From Sulfurimonas sp. (lineage in GTDB: Bacteria; Campylobacterota; Campylobacteria; Campylobacterales; Sulfurimonadaceae): a stretch of DNA of 64,000 nucleotides. Below the pieces are notes generated by a model. That model ran no database searches and was not told the origin of the DNA. It saw only the letters and a program-made list of their open reading frames with translations. Positions 35,465 through 44,741 of the stretch are shown piece after piece (positions within the stretch are counted from its first letter, which is position 1; each line of letters starts with the position of its first letter). The position numbers and the translations under genes are program-made. The stretch covers positions 1 through 64,000 of the forward strand of contig JAKITC010000005.1 of the NCBI GenBank assembly GCA_021648285.1. The letters are read 5' to 3'.

Positions 35465-37825
35465 TCAGTGCTTTAGGTATTTATCAATATCATGTGAAAA
35501 GTGGCTCTTTAAGAATCCTAATGTATCAATACTATTACCTTTAATATCGTGATATCTTGAATTAAATGTTTCAGCAAGTAAATTGCTATCAGTTGCCGGT
35601 TGTGCTGAGCTGGAAATTTTCACTAACTGGTCTCTTGAAAGTGCAAAGTATTGCATCAAATCGTTAGGATTATGTATATTACGTTGCTGAAATATACTTT
35701 TTATTTGCGGATTTTGCATCTGTCTTTTTATTATCTCATAATCAAAAATTATGGGCTGATTAGAACCAAACATTAAAAAATCTATGGTTGAAATATTGGC
35801 AAAGCTAACTACATATTCAAAAGTATCCGTATAAGCTTTTATAATGCTCTTTAGTGTAGCCACATCTATTTTAAACAGAGGTACCCACTGTGCATTGATC
35901 CCTCCTTTTGAGAGCCTGGATTTAACAATCTCAAAAAAATCTTTGTTCATAATATTTGATGCACCAGAGAGCCAAGGATGTGATGGTTGTGACACAATAA
36001 TATCATAAGTGTTGTTCGACATCAATAAGCTGTTGCGTGCATCATTAATCGTTATGTGAACCCTTTCATCACCATCTGTTGGCAACTTATCATCATAGAG
36101 TGTTTTTACTGCATTTAATATCGCAGGTTCAAGCTCTACAACATCTATAATATCTAGTTCATTCATTGCCAAGGCTTTAACTGTCGTTCCACCTCCATAA
36201 CCTACTACAAATGCTTTTTTTGCATGAGGATTTAGTAAGAGTGGTATTTCACCCAATAAAAACTCATTTAAAAGTAAATCATTTTCATTGCATATATCAA
36301 CCCATGACTCACTCAGACCATTGTTTAAAAGATAGATAACGCATGGATAATTATCATAACTTTGAGTACTTATTACTCCTGTTTGACCCTCTTTAATATA
36401 ATGAATTGTTGATTTAAACTCAACTGAGTCTCCTTTAGCATGACGCTGTAACACAATATTTATCATTGAGCGATAATCAATATGTGCCAAATGACTGCTT
36501 GAGAATATAAATACAATGACAAAAATAGACCAATGAAAGGTGGCATTCATAATTTTAATATCATTAATAAAGAGAAAGGACGAAAGTAAGACAAAGAGGG
36601 CTACAGCGGTTAATAGTATATCCGTAGAGAAATATGGAATAATCCAAAAACCGGCTATGATTGAGCCAAAAATTCCTGCAATAATATTAACTGCATAAGC
36701 TTTACCAATATGAGAATGAAGTGTAGTGATATTTGGAGAGTAAAATTTTAGTGCAATAGGAAAAAGTACCCCAAACAAAGCAGTTGCAGGTAATAGCAAT
36801 AAAAACATAACAAAATATTTACTCCATCTGTAAACAAAAGGGTCTACATCCAAAGTATTTAGTTGCCCATATATTTCGGGAAACATACCTAAACCTACAC
36901 GGGCACCAAGTAGTGCAATACTAAGTAAAATTAAACCAAAAAAGAGAATCTTCTGAGTATTAAAATAATAAATCTTTTTAAATTTAACTATCAATGAACC
37001 AATTGTAATGCCCATAAGAAACATAGCAAGAATTAAAGAGAAACCATAAATAGTATTTCCCGTATAAACAATAAGGAACTTCATCCAACCTACTTCAGTT
37101 GCCATAGCACTTAAACCAGTTACAAAAAGTACAATAAGTGCTTTATTGTTAAGTTTTTTTGGCTCTTGTATATCAGGTGAAGATATTAGTAGGGTATTGG
37201 TAGAAATGTTAAGACTGTTATATAAGACAAACCCTATCAATACAATAAACATATTAAGTGAAGCGGCTATATACATAGTCCCGTCCAAACCAAAATGAGG
37301 TATTAAGATAAAGCCTGAGAACAGCACTCCTGCAACAGCACCGGTAGTATTAAACGCATAAAAATGAGCTAATTTTGTTCCTATTTCATTTTCATGGGCA
37401 ATTGCAATAGACATGAGAAGAGGAAAAGTAGTACCGATTAAAAATGTAGGGACTAAAAGTAGTAATATAACCACAAAAAACTTTAGTCCCAAGCCCATCT
37501 CAACTATTGGAAGTAAAGATATATAATAATCAAGATTTAAAAGAATAGGAAGCAACAAGATTGCACTTAAAGCTATCCCCATCTCAACTGCAAGATAAAT
37601 TTTAAATGTATTTTTAAATCTTTTTAGAATATGTCCTGCAAAATAACTACCAAGTCCCAAGCCAAGAAAGAACGCTGCTAAAACCGTGCTTATTGAGACA
37701 GATGTAGACCCGATACTCAAGCTGAGCAGACGAACCCAAAGCACCTGGTAGATAAGAGCTGAACTACCAGAGAGAAGTAAAAAGAGTGAGACTATCCATT
37801 TTAAAGAAGAGTGTTTAAACACCAT
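35465..37825 (-). CDS. membrane transporter fused to spermidine-synthase-like domain
   Basis: A 786-residue protein. Residues 1 to about 440 hold roughly a dozen membrane helices of an MFS-like kind. The C-terminal third is a soluble SAM-dependent methyltransferase/spermidine synthase fold (VVGYGGGTTVKALAMNELDIIDVVELEPAI, ITINDARNSLLMSNNTYDIIVSQPSHPWLSGASNIMNKDFF). Fused proteins of this sort are known from genomes but poorly characterised. It starts three bases after the CcsBA stop, so it belongs to the cytochrome operon. A role in modifying or exporting a component is speculation. Confidence 0.82.
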   Translation of the reverse strand: MVFKHSSLKWIVSLFLLLSGSSALIYQVLWVRLLSLSIGSTSVSISTVLAAFFLGLGLGSYFAGHILKRFKNTFKIYLAVEMGIALSAILLLPILLNLDYYISLLPIVEMGLGLKFFVVILLLLVPTFLIGTTFPLLMSIAIAHENEIGTKLAHFYAFNTTGAVAGVLFSGFILIPHFGLDGTMYIAASLNMFIVLIGFVLYNSLNISTNTLLISSPDIQEPKKLNNKALIVLFVTGLSAMATEVGWMKFLIVYTGNTIYGFSLILAMFLMGITIGSLIVKFKKIYYFNTQKILFFGLILLSIALLGARVGLGMFPEIYGQLNTLDVDPFVYRWSKYFVMFLLLLPATALFGVLFPIALKFYSPNITTLHSHIGKAYAVNIIAGIFGSIIAGFWIIPYFSTDILLTAVALFVLLSSFLFINDIKIMNATFHWSIFVIVFIFSSSHLAHIDYRSMINIVLQRHAKGDSVEFKSTIHYIKEGQTGVISTQSYDNYPCVIYLLNNGLSESWVDICNENDLLLNEFLLGEIPLLLNPHAKKAFVVGYGGGTTVKALAMNELDIIDVVELEPAILNAVKTLYDDKLPTDGDERVHITINDARNSLLMSNNTYDIIVSQPSHPWLSGASNIMNKDFFEIVKSRLSKGGINAQWVPLFKIDVATLKSIIKAYTDTFEYVVSFANISTIDFLMFGSNQPIIFDYEIIKRQMQNPQIKSIFQQRNIHNPNDLMQYFALSRDQLVKISSSAQPATDSNLLAETFNSRYHDIKGNSIDTLGFLKSHFSHDIDKYLKH

Positions 37826-37827
37826 TT

Positions 37828-40800
37828 TTATGACTTAATTGATGTTGCTTTAACTTTAACTAGCTTGTTGCGATTAAATGATGCGCCAATAATTAATATA
37901 ACTATTACAGAAATAACATAAAAAATCCATTCTGGAATTGGCACCGGGTCACCTGATGCATACGAATGTAAACCAGATAAGTAGAAGTTAACACCAAAGT
38001 ATGTCATGATAACAGATGAGTAAGCAACAACTGAGACCGCATTAAACATAAAGTTTGATTTCAGAACTGAGACAAAACGCATATGTGTCGTAAAAACATA
38101 GACTAAAATAGTTACCAGTGCCCATGTCTCTTTTGGATCCCAACCCCAATAGCGACCCCAGGACTCATTTGCCCATACACCGCCTATGAAGTTTCCTATT
38201 GTAAGCAGTGAAAGCCCTACAATCATTGACATCTCACTTATTCGTGTTGATTCTAAAATATTAACACTTATTTGCTCACGCTTTTTTTCATCATTGAGCA
38301 TAATATAAAAAATCAGCGATACAAAACCGAGTAGAGTACTTAATCCAAGAAAACCGTAGCTGGCTGTAATAATAGATACATGTATTGTCAGCCAATATGA
38401 TTTAAGTACTGGAACCATTGTCGTAATCTGAGGATCTAGCCAACTTAAATGTGCTACAAACAGAGTGATACCGGCAAATATACTCGTTGTTGCAACAGCT
38501 AGTTCTGAACTTCTTGCAAACAATAGACCTGCAAGAATAATAGACCATGAAATATAAAGCATTGCTTCATATCCGTTACTCCATGGTGCATGTCCTGAAA
38601 TATACCATCTCAATCCAATGCTTATTGTATGAGCTATAAATGAAACTACCAAAATAGCAAGAATAATACGCATAGCTGTCTTAAGATTAAGTTTTGGTTT
38701 TGCTATACGCACAAAAATCAATATTAGAAGAACAAGTCCAGAAATAAGATAAATCGGATAAAGTCTGTCAAACATATTAAGTTTGTTGTATAAAAGTTCC
38801 GCTTTAACAAGCATCTCACTAGGAATTAGTGAGGGGCTCAACTTAGCTTGATATGATTTAATTGCATCTATAGCCTTGTTTGCATCATTCCAATCACCGC
38901 TTTGCAAACCTTTTGACAATCCAATAGAGTTGTTTCTTAAAAGAGCACGAACTTCACGAGAAGCTTCCTGAGGAAAAGTTTTTAGTGCCTCTTCCGGATA
39001 GTACCATTTGTTACTACTATCCCCTTTAAGTGGAAATACAGTCATAAAGCGACCAGTGTAAATCATATAAGCAACATTTATTTTTTCATCTAACTTAATA
39101 AGTTCTTTTTCATATGTACCTCTTTGTGAACTACTCTTACGAAGAGCTTCTTCTGCGTAATTGCCCAGTATATACTGTCCTTGGTTATCAAAAACTTGTG
39201 CAAAAGAAAAAGTTTTATCTGATTCTTTCATACCAAGTATCTTTTTAATTTTTTTATGCGTAACCTTAATCATTTTAATATGTTTCCAAGGTTCAGGGTT
39301 TGATGCCATTCCTAATATGATTTGATTATGGTTAAGACCGAACATACTGTCTTTTGATGCAACCTTATTCAGCATCTCTGTCGTAAGTGTGTCAAGTGGT
39401 TTAATACGTCCATCACGACTTTGTACAAGTAAGGTTCCATAATGATTTGCATGATCAAGGTCAATATTTTTGACTTTTTGAATCAGATCTGTTGATGCAG
39501 ACAAAGGTACTGTATTAAAGAGAGTTGCAAATACTAGTAGAGCAGCCACTATACTCGCTTTATACTCATATTTTTTACGAGAGAGTTTTCCAAAGTGGCT
39601 ATTTGGGTTTAAAACATTTAAAAACAGTCCTGCTGCTAAAAGCATATAACCTAGATATGTAGGCCATTTACCGGGATCATGATTAACTGAAAGTATTGTT
39701 CCTTTTTCATCTTGATCATAAGAGGATTGAAAAAATAGATACCCACCATAATCAAGAACGTTGTTCATATAGATTTTATGCTCTTCCTGAACAAGGTTTG
39801 CTTTATCTATCAAAGTAACATCACTCTCATACGATGAGGGACTCATAGAACCAGGATATTTTGCCAATATAAAATCTCGTAATCTTAATGAAAAGGGTAG
39901 CTCAAGAATCTTTGAACCCCATTCAAGTGAAAGTTCAGTGTCACCTATCTTAAGATTTTGAGTAAAACCTTTATATCGTTTTCCTTTGCCCATCAAAGCT
40001 ACCTCACGATGCTCTCCATCATATGCAACATCTACTATCAATGCAGAGAGTAAATTCTCGTCTGTTTTTAACTGCATTTTTGCACTCTTTTTATACTCAT
40101 TTTCACTAACAATCTTCACAGAACCTTTGCTAAATACTGATTTTGCAACAAGTTGGATGCCGTTAATATTATACATCTTTCCAGACTCAAATTTGTATTG
40201 TTTTGTTGCCTCATATGTACCTTCTGACCTATCAACCATCTTTAACCATTTAATAGGAACGTTTGATACAAAAGATATATTATCACCCTCACTAAAAAGC
40301 TGAATTATAGGCTTATTATTTGCTGTTGGTTGTTTATCAAAATAGACAGCTAACGGTCCGAGATCTAACAATTCATCACTTGCAAGAAAAAATTTCTCAG
40401 GGCCTTGTGGTGTACGAACAAGAAATTCAACTATCGGTTTTCCGTTTTGATCTTCAACCAGAGTTTTAACTGCTTTTCCAATAAAATCTTTGTAGCTAAC
40501 AACAACTTTTTTGCCATCAACATCAAGTGCGTTATCAAACTCTCTGCCACCAAGTTCTGACATGTAAATAATATCTTCTCTGTAAAACTCTTCAGAGCCT
40601 TTTTTTGCACCTATTTGAAGAAATGCATCTGATGAGAGCATTCGATGTTCAGTAGCACCTTCACGAATATGCATAACACCTTCATGTCCATAGTAACGTG
40701 TAATCCCAGAACCGATTAAAACAACTACAAAACCTATATGAAAAAGAAGAACTGGTATCTTCTTTTTCTGAATCATCTTATAACGGAAAATATTTCCTAT

Positions 40801-40992
40801 GATACTAATTCCCAAAAGAATCTGTATAGCCTCAAACCATCTACTCGTGTAGATTAGTGCCCATGATGTATTTACACCATAATCATTCTCTACAAATGTT
40901 CCCACTGCACTTGCAATTGCAAACAGAAGAATCAAGGTTACCATTAATTTCATTGAAATCAAAAATGACCATACTTTTTTAATTAATATCAT
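37828..40992 (-). CDS. ccsBA: CcsBA-type cytochrome c synthase (ResB-CcsA fusion)
   Basis: A 1054-residue inner-membrane protein. The N-terminal ResB/CcsB half has four helices (one pair at residues 10-110) around a large periplasmic domain. The C-terminal CcsA half holds the haem-handling WWD motif WANESWGRYWGWDPKETW (about residues 940-957) and conserved His residues (THTISIG, TIHVSIITASYG, THMRF). It exports haem and joins it to CXXCH cysteines. Wolinella uses several CcsBA isoenzymes specialised for unusual haem sites (NrfI for CX2CK, CcsA1 for CX15CH), so this copy may serve the non-standard sites encoded nearby. Confidence 0.95.
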   Translation of the reverse strand: MILIKKVWSFLISMKLMVTLILLFAIASAVGTFVENDYGVNTSWALIYTSRWFEAIQILLGISIIGNIFRYKMIQKKKIPVLLFHIGFVVVLIGSGITRYYGHEGVMHIREGATEHRMLSSDAFLQIGAKKGSEEFYREDIIYMSELGGREFDNALDVDGKKVVVSYKDFIGKAVKTLVEDQNGKPIVEFLVRTPQGPEKFFLASDELLDLGPLAVYFDKQPTANNKPIIQLFSEGDNISFVSNVPIKWLKMVDRSEGTYEATKQYKFESGKMYNINGIQLVAKSVFSKGSVKIVSENEYKKSAKMQLKTDENLLSALIVDVAYDGEHREVALMGKGKRYKGFTQNLKIGDTELSLEWGSKILELPFSLRLRDFILAKYPGSMSPSSYESDVTLIDKANLVQEEHKIYMNNVLDYGGYLFFQSSYDQDEKGTILSVNHDPGKWPTYLGYMLLAAGLFLNVLNPNSHFGKLSRKKYEYKASIVAALLVFATLFNTVPLSASTDLIQKVKNIDLDHANHYGTLLVQSRDGRIKPLDTLTTEMLNKVASKDSMFGLNHNQIILGMASNPEPWKHIKMIKVTHKKIKKILGMKESDKTFSFAQVFDNQGQYILGNYAEEALRKSSSQRGTYEKELIKLDEKINVAYMIYTGRFMTVFPLKGDSSNKWYYPEEALKTFPQEASREVRALLRNNSIGLSKGLQSGDWNDANKAIDAIKSYQAKLSPSLIPSEMLVKAELLYNKLNMFDRLYPIYLISGLVLLILIFVRIAKPKLNLKTAMRIILAILVVSFIAHTISIGLRWYISGHAPWSNGYEAMLYISWSIILAGLLFARSSELAVATTSIFAGITLFVAHLSWLDPQITTMVPVLKSYWLTIHVSIITASYGFLGLSTLLGFVSLIFYIMLNDEKKREQISVNILESTRISEMSMIVGLSLLTIGNFIGGVWANESWGRYWGWDPKETWALVTILVYVFTTHMRFVSVLKSNFMFNAVSVVAYSSVIMTYFGVNFYLSGLHSYASGDPVPIPEWIFYVISVIVILIIGASFNRNKLVKVKATSIKS

Positions 40993-41073
40993 ATTTTTCC
41001 TTGGAGTTTAGTATTACAGAATATTATAATATTCTATAAAAAATTAGTTTAGCACACAGTTATTAAGCAATAG

Positions 41074-41591
41074 TTAATGCGTAGGAATTTTTTCTTTTGG
41101 TTCCTCTTTTTTTGTTTCTACAGACGGCTTATGAATGTTTGGTTTTGTAAAAATTTCTTCGCCCAAATGTTTTATAGCGATTATCATCCATTTGCCGTTT
41201 TGTTTTTGAAGAGTGTACTGCATCTTGTAAAATATATTTGTAGGCTCAAGCTCTACATTTTTTGTTGCAAGATTCACATAAGAAAAAGTCCAATTCTCCA
41301 TAGTTCTTATTGTTGCATTATTTTCATTATAAGCAATAGGGGAAAATCTTAAATCATTGATTTTAGCAATGTAAGTCAGGTTGCTGAACTTCCAAGACTC
41401 AAACCATACTTGAAGTTTTACCGCAACATCTTCTTTTACAAATTCTTTAAAAAACTGCGTTTCTCCGCTTTTGCCCATCTTTATGATGCCATAGTTATAT
41501 TTTAACAGAGCATCTTTTATATATTTGTCTTCATTTGCGTAAAGTGTTGTAACACAAAAGAGTGTTACAATAGTAAAAAGATATTTTCTCA
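41074..41591 (-). CDS. small exported protein, NTF2-like
   Basis: A longer open frame starts at 41649 inside the preceding cytochrome gene. The GTG at 41591, 11 bases past that gene's stop, gives a proper signal peptide (RKYLFTIVTLFCVTTLYA before NEDK), so I prefer it (about 172 residues). The mature part (QVWFESWKFSNLTYIAKINDL, TIRTMENWTFSYVN, YTLQKQNGKWMIIAIKHLGE) has the alpha-plus-beta pattern of NTF2-like/SnoaL domains. Function unknown. It lies between the 12-site cytochrome and CcsBA genes, so a periplasmic role in cytochrome assembly is possible. Confidence 0.65.
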
Positions 41592-41602
41592 CTTTAGCTG
41601 CT

Positions 41603-43726
41603 TTATGGCATTGGGCTAACATCATACCCGGGAACAGAATTACCACCATGACACATCATTCCACCACAGCTTGTTCCGGCTATATCGTTACTGTTTATAA
41701 CACTATTTTTTATATATCTGGTAATCATTAGACTATTATTCTGATAGTCATATGGTGCTGGAAAGGTGCTATATCCTATCAGTCTTGAAACCGGTGAACC
41801 GTGAGGTATCGCCACATGGCAGTTTATACACTTAAGATTTCTGCTTCTCATCCAAGAATTCCACTCTTTATGAGGTGTAGTCAGGTCATGACAATTTTTA
41901 CAAAACAGACCTGTATCTCCGGCTGTATTAATATCATCTGTATCATAAGCGGTGATTCCATCAGCCTTATAAGGCCAATAGTAATTACCCGTAGAGCTCT
42001 TAAGCATCCATTTCTTATTTGACCCATGAGGACCTTTTGGATCAACAACATTCAACTCATCATCTGATCCATGGCAGTCTGAACAGTACATAGTACTGAC
42101 TCCGGCTGTCCATGGTGCTAGAAGAGCTCTTTGTGGTATTGCTTTTGGTTCATAAGATGCTCCTGTTCTGCCATTAGCATTTATAACAACCGGATGACCA
42201 GATCTATTGTTTTTATTCATCTCCCAAGCTACATCGGTCAAAGGTACATTAACCGGATCACTCACTGATGCGTAAAGTGAATCTGGAGTATTAGCCGTAA
42301 CATTGTTGCCAAGTCCCCAGTATGAATGACATTTAAAACAAATCTGATACTCTTTTTCAGCTGATTCCATCGTTGTAAAAGTCGTAGGCTGCAGCCACGC
42401 CGTTGGCCAAGTTGGTTCAACGCCGTTAACTCCCTGTAGTACCCCAGAAACAAGGTTTGTAGGCGTTGCTGGGTAGATTTCATTATCTGCCACATGAGGT
42501 AAAGCTGCAACTTTATGCGGATTGTGACAATCTACACACTCCACATGTTTTGAGTCAGAAAATTCCAGCCCTTTAGTAGTCGCCGGATATCTTGTTACAT
42601 TTGTTCCGTAAAGTGTGTCAAGATTAGTGTGAACTCCATCTAGGGTATTTACCAATCCATGTCCATATGGTCTATCTAATATAGACTCTATGTCTATACG
42701 CCCTAAGATTGATCCCGTTCCATGACAAGGTGCTGTAGTTCGATCATTTGATACTCCCATATAACAGGTATTTTGCTCAACTTTTCTTTGAAGATAGGCC
42801 TGTCCAGATTGTGCATTGTGCGGTGTATGGCAATTAACACAGTAAAATTTACCTACTACGGCTGTTCCATATTCTGCAGAAACTCCGGTCGTTGTATAAC
42901 TCTCTGTTGCCAATTTATGTGGATTATCGGTACCGGCAATACCATTGCGTTTGTCATGACATGATATACATGTAGTAACTATATTTTCTGCAAGAGTTGT
43001 TCCTGAACTTACATGTAAAAATTTATTGCTTTCGCCGTTGGCATTTGCTGCATCTTTATGCGGATCATGGCAAGATGAACACTCTATAAATTTTTGTCCT
43101 GGATTTGAAGCATACGCATATAGCTTTATTGGAGAAGTTGGCAGGTTTAACAGCTCAGATGTACGAGTACTGGCGTCACCAAAAGTTTTAGTAACTGTCG
43201 TATCATACTCAACCCCGACCGGATGATGAACAGATAAATCTGTTCCAATAAGTCCTGCTTTTGATGCTGGAATAAATCCACTCCCGTCAACACCATCCAT
43301 TGCTATCTTATCTATTCCCATATATTTTCGTCTTAATTTATAAACAGAACCAACAGCAATAGTTCCATCATGACAACTTAAACATTGTCTTGAGAGTGCG
43401 CCAGGAGTGTCGTTAGCTGATCCAAGATCTGTTGCAAGAGCGGGATATCCCAAGCGTCGCAGGTAAGTACTGTCATACATATTATAATTAGTTACTGGCA
43501 TGCTTCTGTTCCAAAGTGGCTTTCCAACCGGTCTTGTGAAATGCGGTATATGACAAAAAACACACACTTCTTGCTCAGACTGAGCCTTAATAATAGTCTC
43601 ATTTGCATCAGGAACAACTGTATTACTAACAGAAAGGTTATGTTTAGTATTTATAATAGAACCGGTGAGTTCAGCATTTATAAATAATAATCCTAAAATT
43701 ACAAAAATAATAAGTTTCATTTTCAA
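41603..43726 (-). CDS. giant multihaem cytochrome c with CX12CH and CX4CH sites
   Basis: A 707-residue exported protein (signal peptide, residues 1-19) with ten CXXCH sites and two non-standard sites: C321-x12-C334-H335 and C687-x4-C692-H693. The N-terminal 260 residues mirror the tetrahaem protein at 48671: KHNLS, CVFCHIPH, KPLWNRS, CLSCHDG, HHPVGVEY, CSSCHDPH, CISCHDK. After this module come eight further sites. Long-spaced sites occur in Geobacter OmcZ (CX14CH) and Wolinella MccA (CX15CH). It may be an outer-surface cytochrome, possibly a filament partner or terminal reductase. Nine bases after an NHL-protein gene. Confidence 0.88.
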   Translation of the reverse strand: MKMKLIIFVILGLLFINAELTGSIINTKHNLSVSNTVVPDANETIIKAQSEQEVCVFCHIPHFTRPVGKPLWNRSMPVTNYNMYDSTYLRRLGYPALATDLGSANDTPGALSRQCLSCHDGTIAVGSVYKLRRKYMGIDKIAMDGVDGSGFIPASKAGLIGTDLSVHHPVGVEYDTTVTKTFGDASTRTSELLNLPTSPIKLYAYASNPGQKFIECSSCHDPHKDAANANGESNKFLHVSSGTTLAENIVTTCISCHDKRNGIAGTDNPHKLATESYTTTGVSAEYGTAVVGKFYCVNCHTPHNAQSGQAYLQRKVEQNTCYMGVSNDRTTAPCHGTGSILGRIDIESILDRPYGHGLVNTLDGVHTNLDTLYGTNVTRYPATTKGLEFSDSKHVECVDCHNPHKVAALPHVADNEIYPATPTNLVSGVLQGVNGVEPTWPTAWLQPTTFTTMESAEKEYQICFKCHSYWGLGNNVTANTPDSLYASVSDPVNVPLTDVAWEMNKNNRSGHPVVINANGRTGASYEPKAIPQRALLAPWTAGVSTMYCSDCHGSDDELNVVDPKGPHGSNKKWMLKSSTGNYYWPYKADGITAYDTDDINTAGDTGLFCKNCHDLTTPHKEWNSWMRSRNLKCINCHVAIPHGSPVSRLIGYSTFPAPYDYQNNSLMITRYIKNSVINSNDIAGTSCGGMMCHGGNSVPGYDVSPMP

Positions 43727-43734
43727 CTCCTTTT

Positions 43735-44730
43735 TTATTTTATTTCAAGTCGTTTAAAGATTTGAAATCTTCCATTATTAGTATCAACAACGTAAATATT
43801 GTTATCAGAATCTATAGATATATCTTCAGGAAGAGCAAACTCACCTCTGCCTTCTCCATAATAACCCAGAACCATCAATAACTCTTTATTTTGATTAAAA
43901 ATCTGTATATTGTTAAAGAGAGTATCACTTACATATATATTACCATTGTTGTCTAGTGATATCCCTCTAGGACTGCCAAAATCACCAATGCTTTGACCTA
44001 ATTGACCAAATTTATCAATAAATTTTCCACCCTCATCAAGTATTTGAACACGATGATTCATAGAGTCTGTTACATAAAGCTTTCCATCATCTGCTACATC
44101 TATAAATGTAGGTCTGTTAAATTGTCCATCTCCAGAACCTTTTGAACCAATAGAGTTAATAAACTTGCCTTTTAGTGTAGTTACATGAATTTTACTTGCC
44201 ACGGTATCTACAATATAAAGAGTTTTCTCATCAGCACTTATCGCAATTCCAACAGGTCTTTGAAATTGTTTCGGGGCTATTGTATAACTAAAATCTCCAT
44301 TTTTTTCAAATACATATACTTTAGCACGAACTGAATCAGTAACATATATATTGCCCTTGCTGTCCGATACGACATCTATCGGGTAAAGAAAGGTTTCATC
44401 ATCAGACCCTGTAACAGTAATCATTTCACCCTCTTTTTTATCAAAGATATAAAGTGTTTTCAATGAAATATCAGTAACATAAATTCTGTTTTTATCTGCA
44501 TGTATGCCAAAAGGAGAAAACAGAGCAGAATCTTCTTCACCAAATAAAAACTCAAAAGCTTTTGCAAAAAATCCTTTTTCTATTCCTAAATCTTCAGCTT
44601 TTCTAACAGAAGATATATACTCTATTTTTGGTTCATCTGGTAGTGGCGGCCATACTAATCTTGCAGTTTCTTTAGCATTAAGAACATCAACAGTTACTAT
44701 AAAAAGCAGTATATATAAAAATTTATTCAT
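43735..44730 (-). CDS. exported NHL-repeat beta-propeller protein
   Basis: A 331-residue protein with a signal peptide (YILLFIVTVDVLNA) and about six NHL repeats of 42-47 residues (GIHADKNRIYVTDISLKTLYIFD, GISLDNNGNIYVSDTLFNNIQIFN, DISIDSDNNIYVVDTNNGRFQIF). The N-terminal LVWPPLPDEPKIEYISSVR segment resembles ITYPSYPEEPKILYLNTYR in the partner NHL lipoprotein at 47420, so the two are paralogues. NHL proteins are a recurrent companion of filament-forming cytochromes in Geobacter-type loci. Probably periplasmic assembly factor. Confidence 0.85.
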   Translation of the reverse strand: MNKFLYILLFIVTVDVLNAKETARLVWPPLPDEPKIEYISSVRKAEDLGIEKGFFAKAFEFLFGEEDSALFSPFGIHADKNRIYVTDISLKTLYIFDKKEGEMITVTGSDDETFLYPIDVVSDSKGNIYVTDSVRAKVYVFEKNGDFSYTIAPKQFQRPVGIAISADEKTLYIVDTVASKIHVTTLKGKFINSIGSKGSGDGQFNRPTFIDVADDGKLYVTDSMNHRVQILDEGGKFIDKFGQLGQSIGDFGSPRGISLDNNGNIYVSDTLFNNIQIFNQNKELLMVLGYYGEGRGEFALPEDISIDSDNNIYVVDTNNGRFQIFKRLEIK

Positions 44731-44741
44731 CCTTTTATCCT

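Noticed and set aside
35465..37825. Ordinary spermidine synthase (speE)
   Set aside because: The long multi-helix N-terminal half and operon setting do not fit a stand-alone polyamine enzyme.
41592..41649. Extended N-terminus for the NTF2-like protein
   Set aside because: The extra residues overlap the end of the cytochrome gene and hide a good signal peptide; GTG at 41591 fits better.
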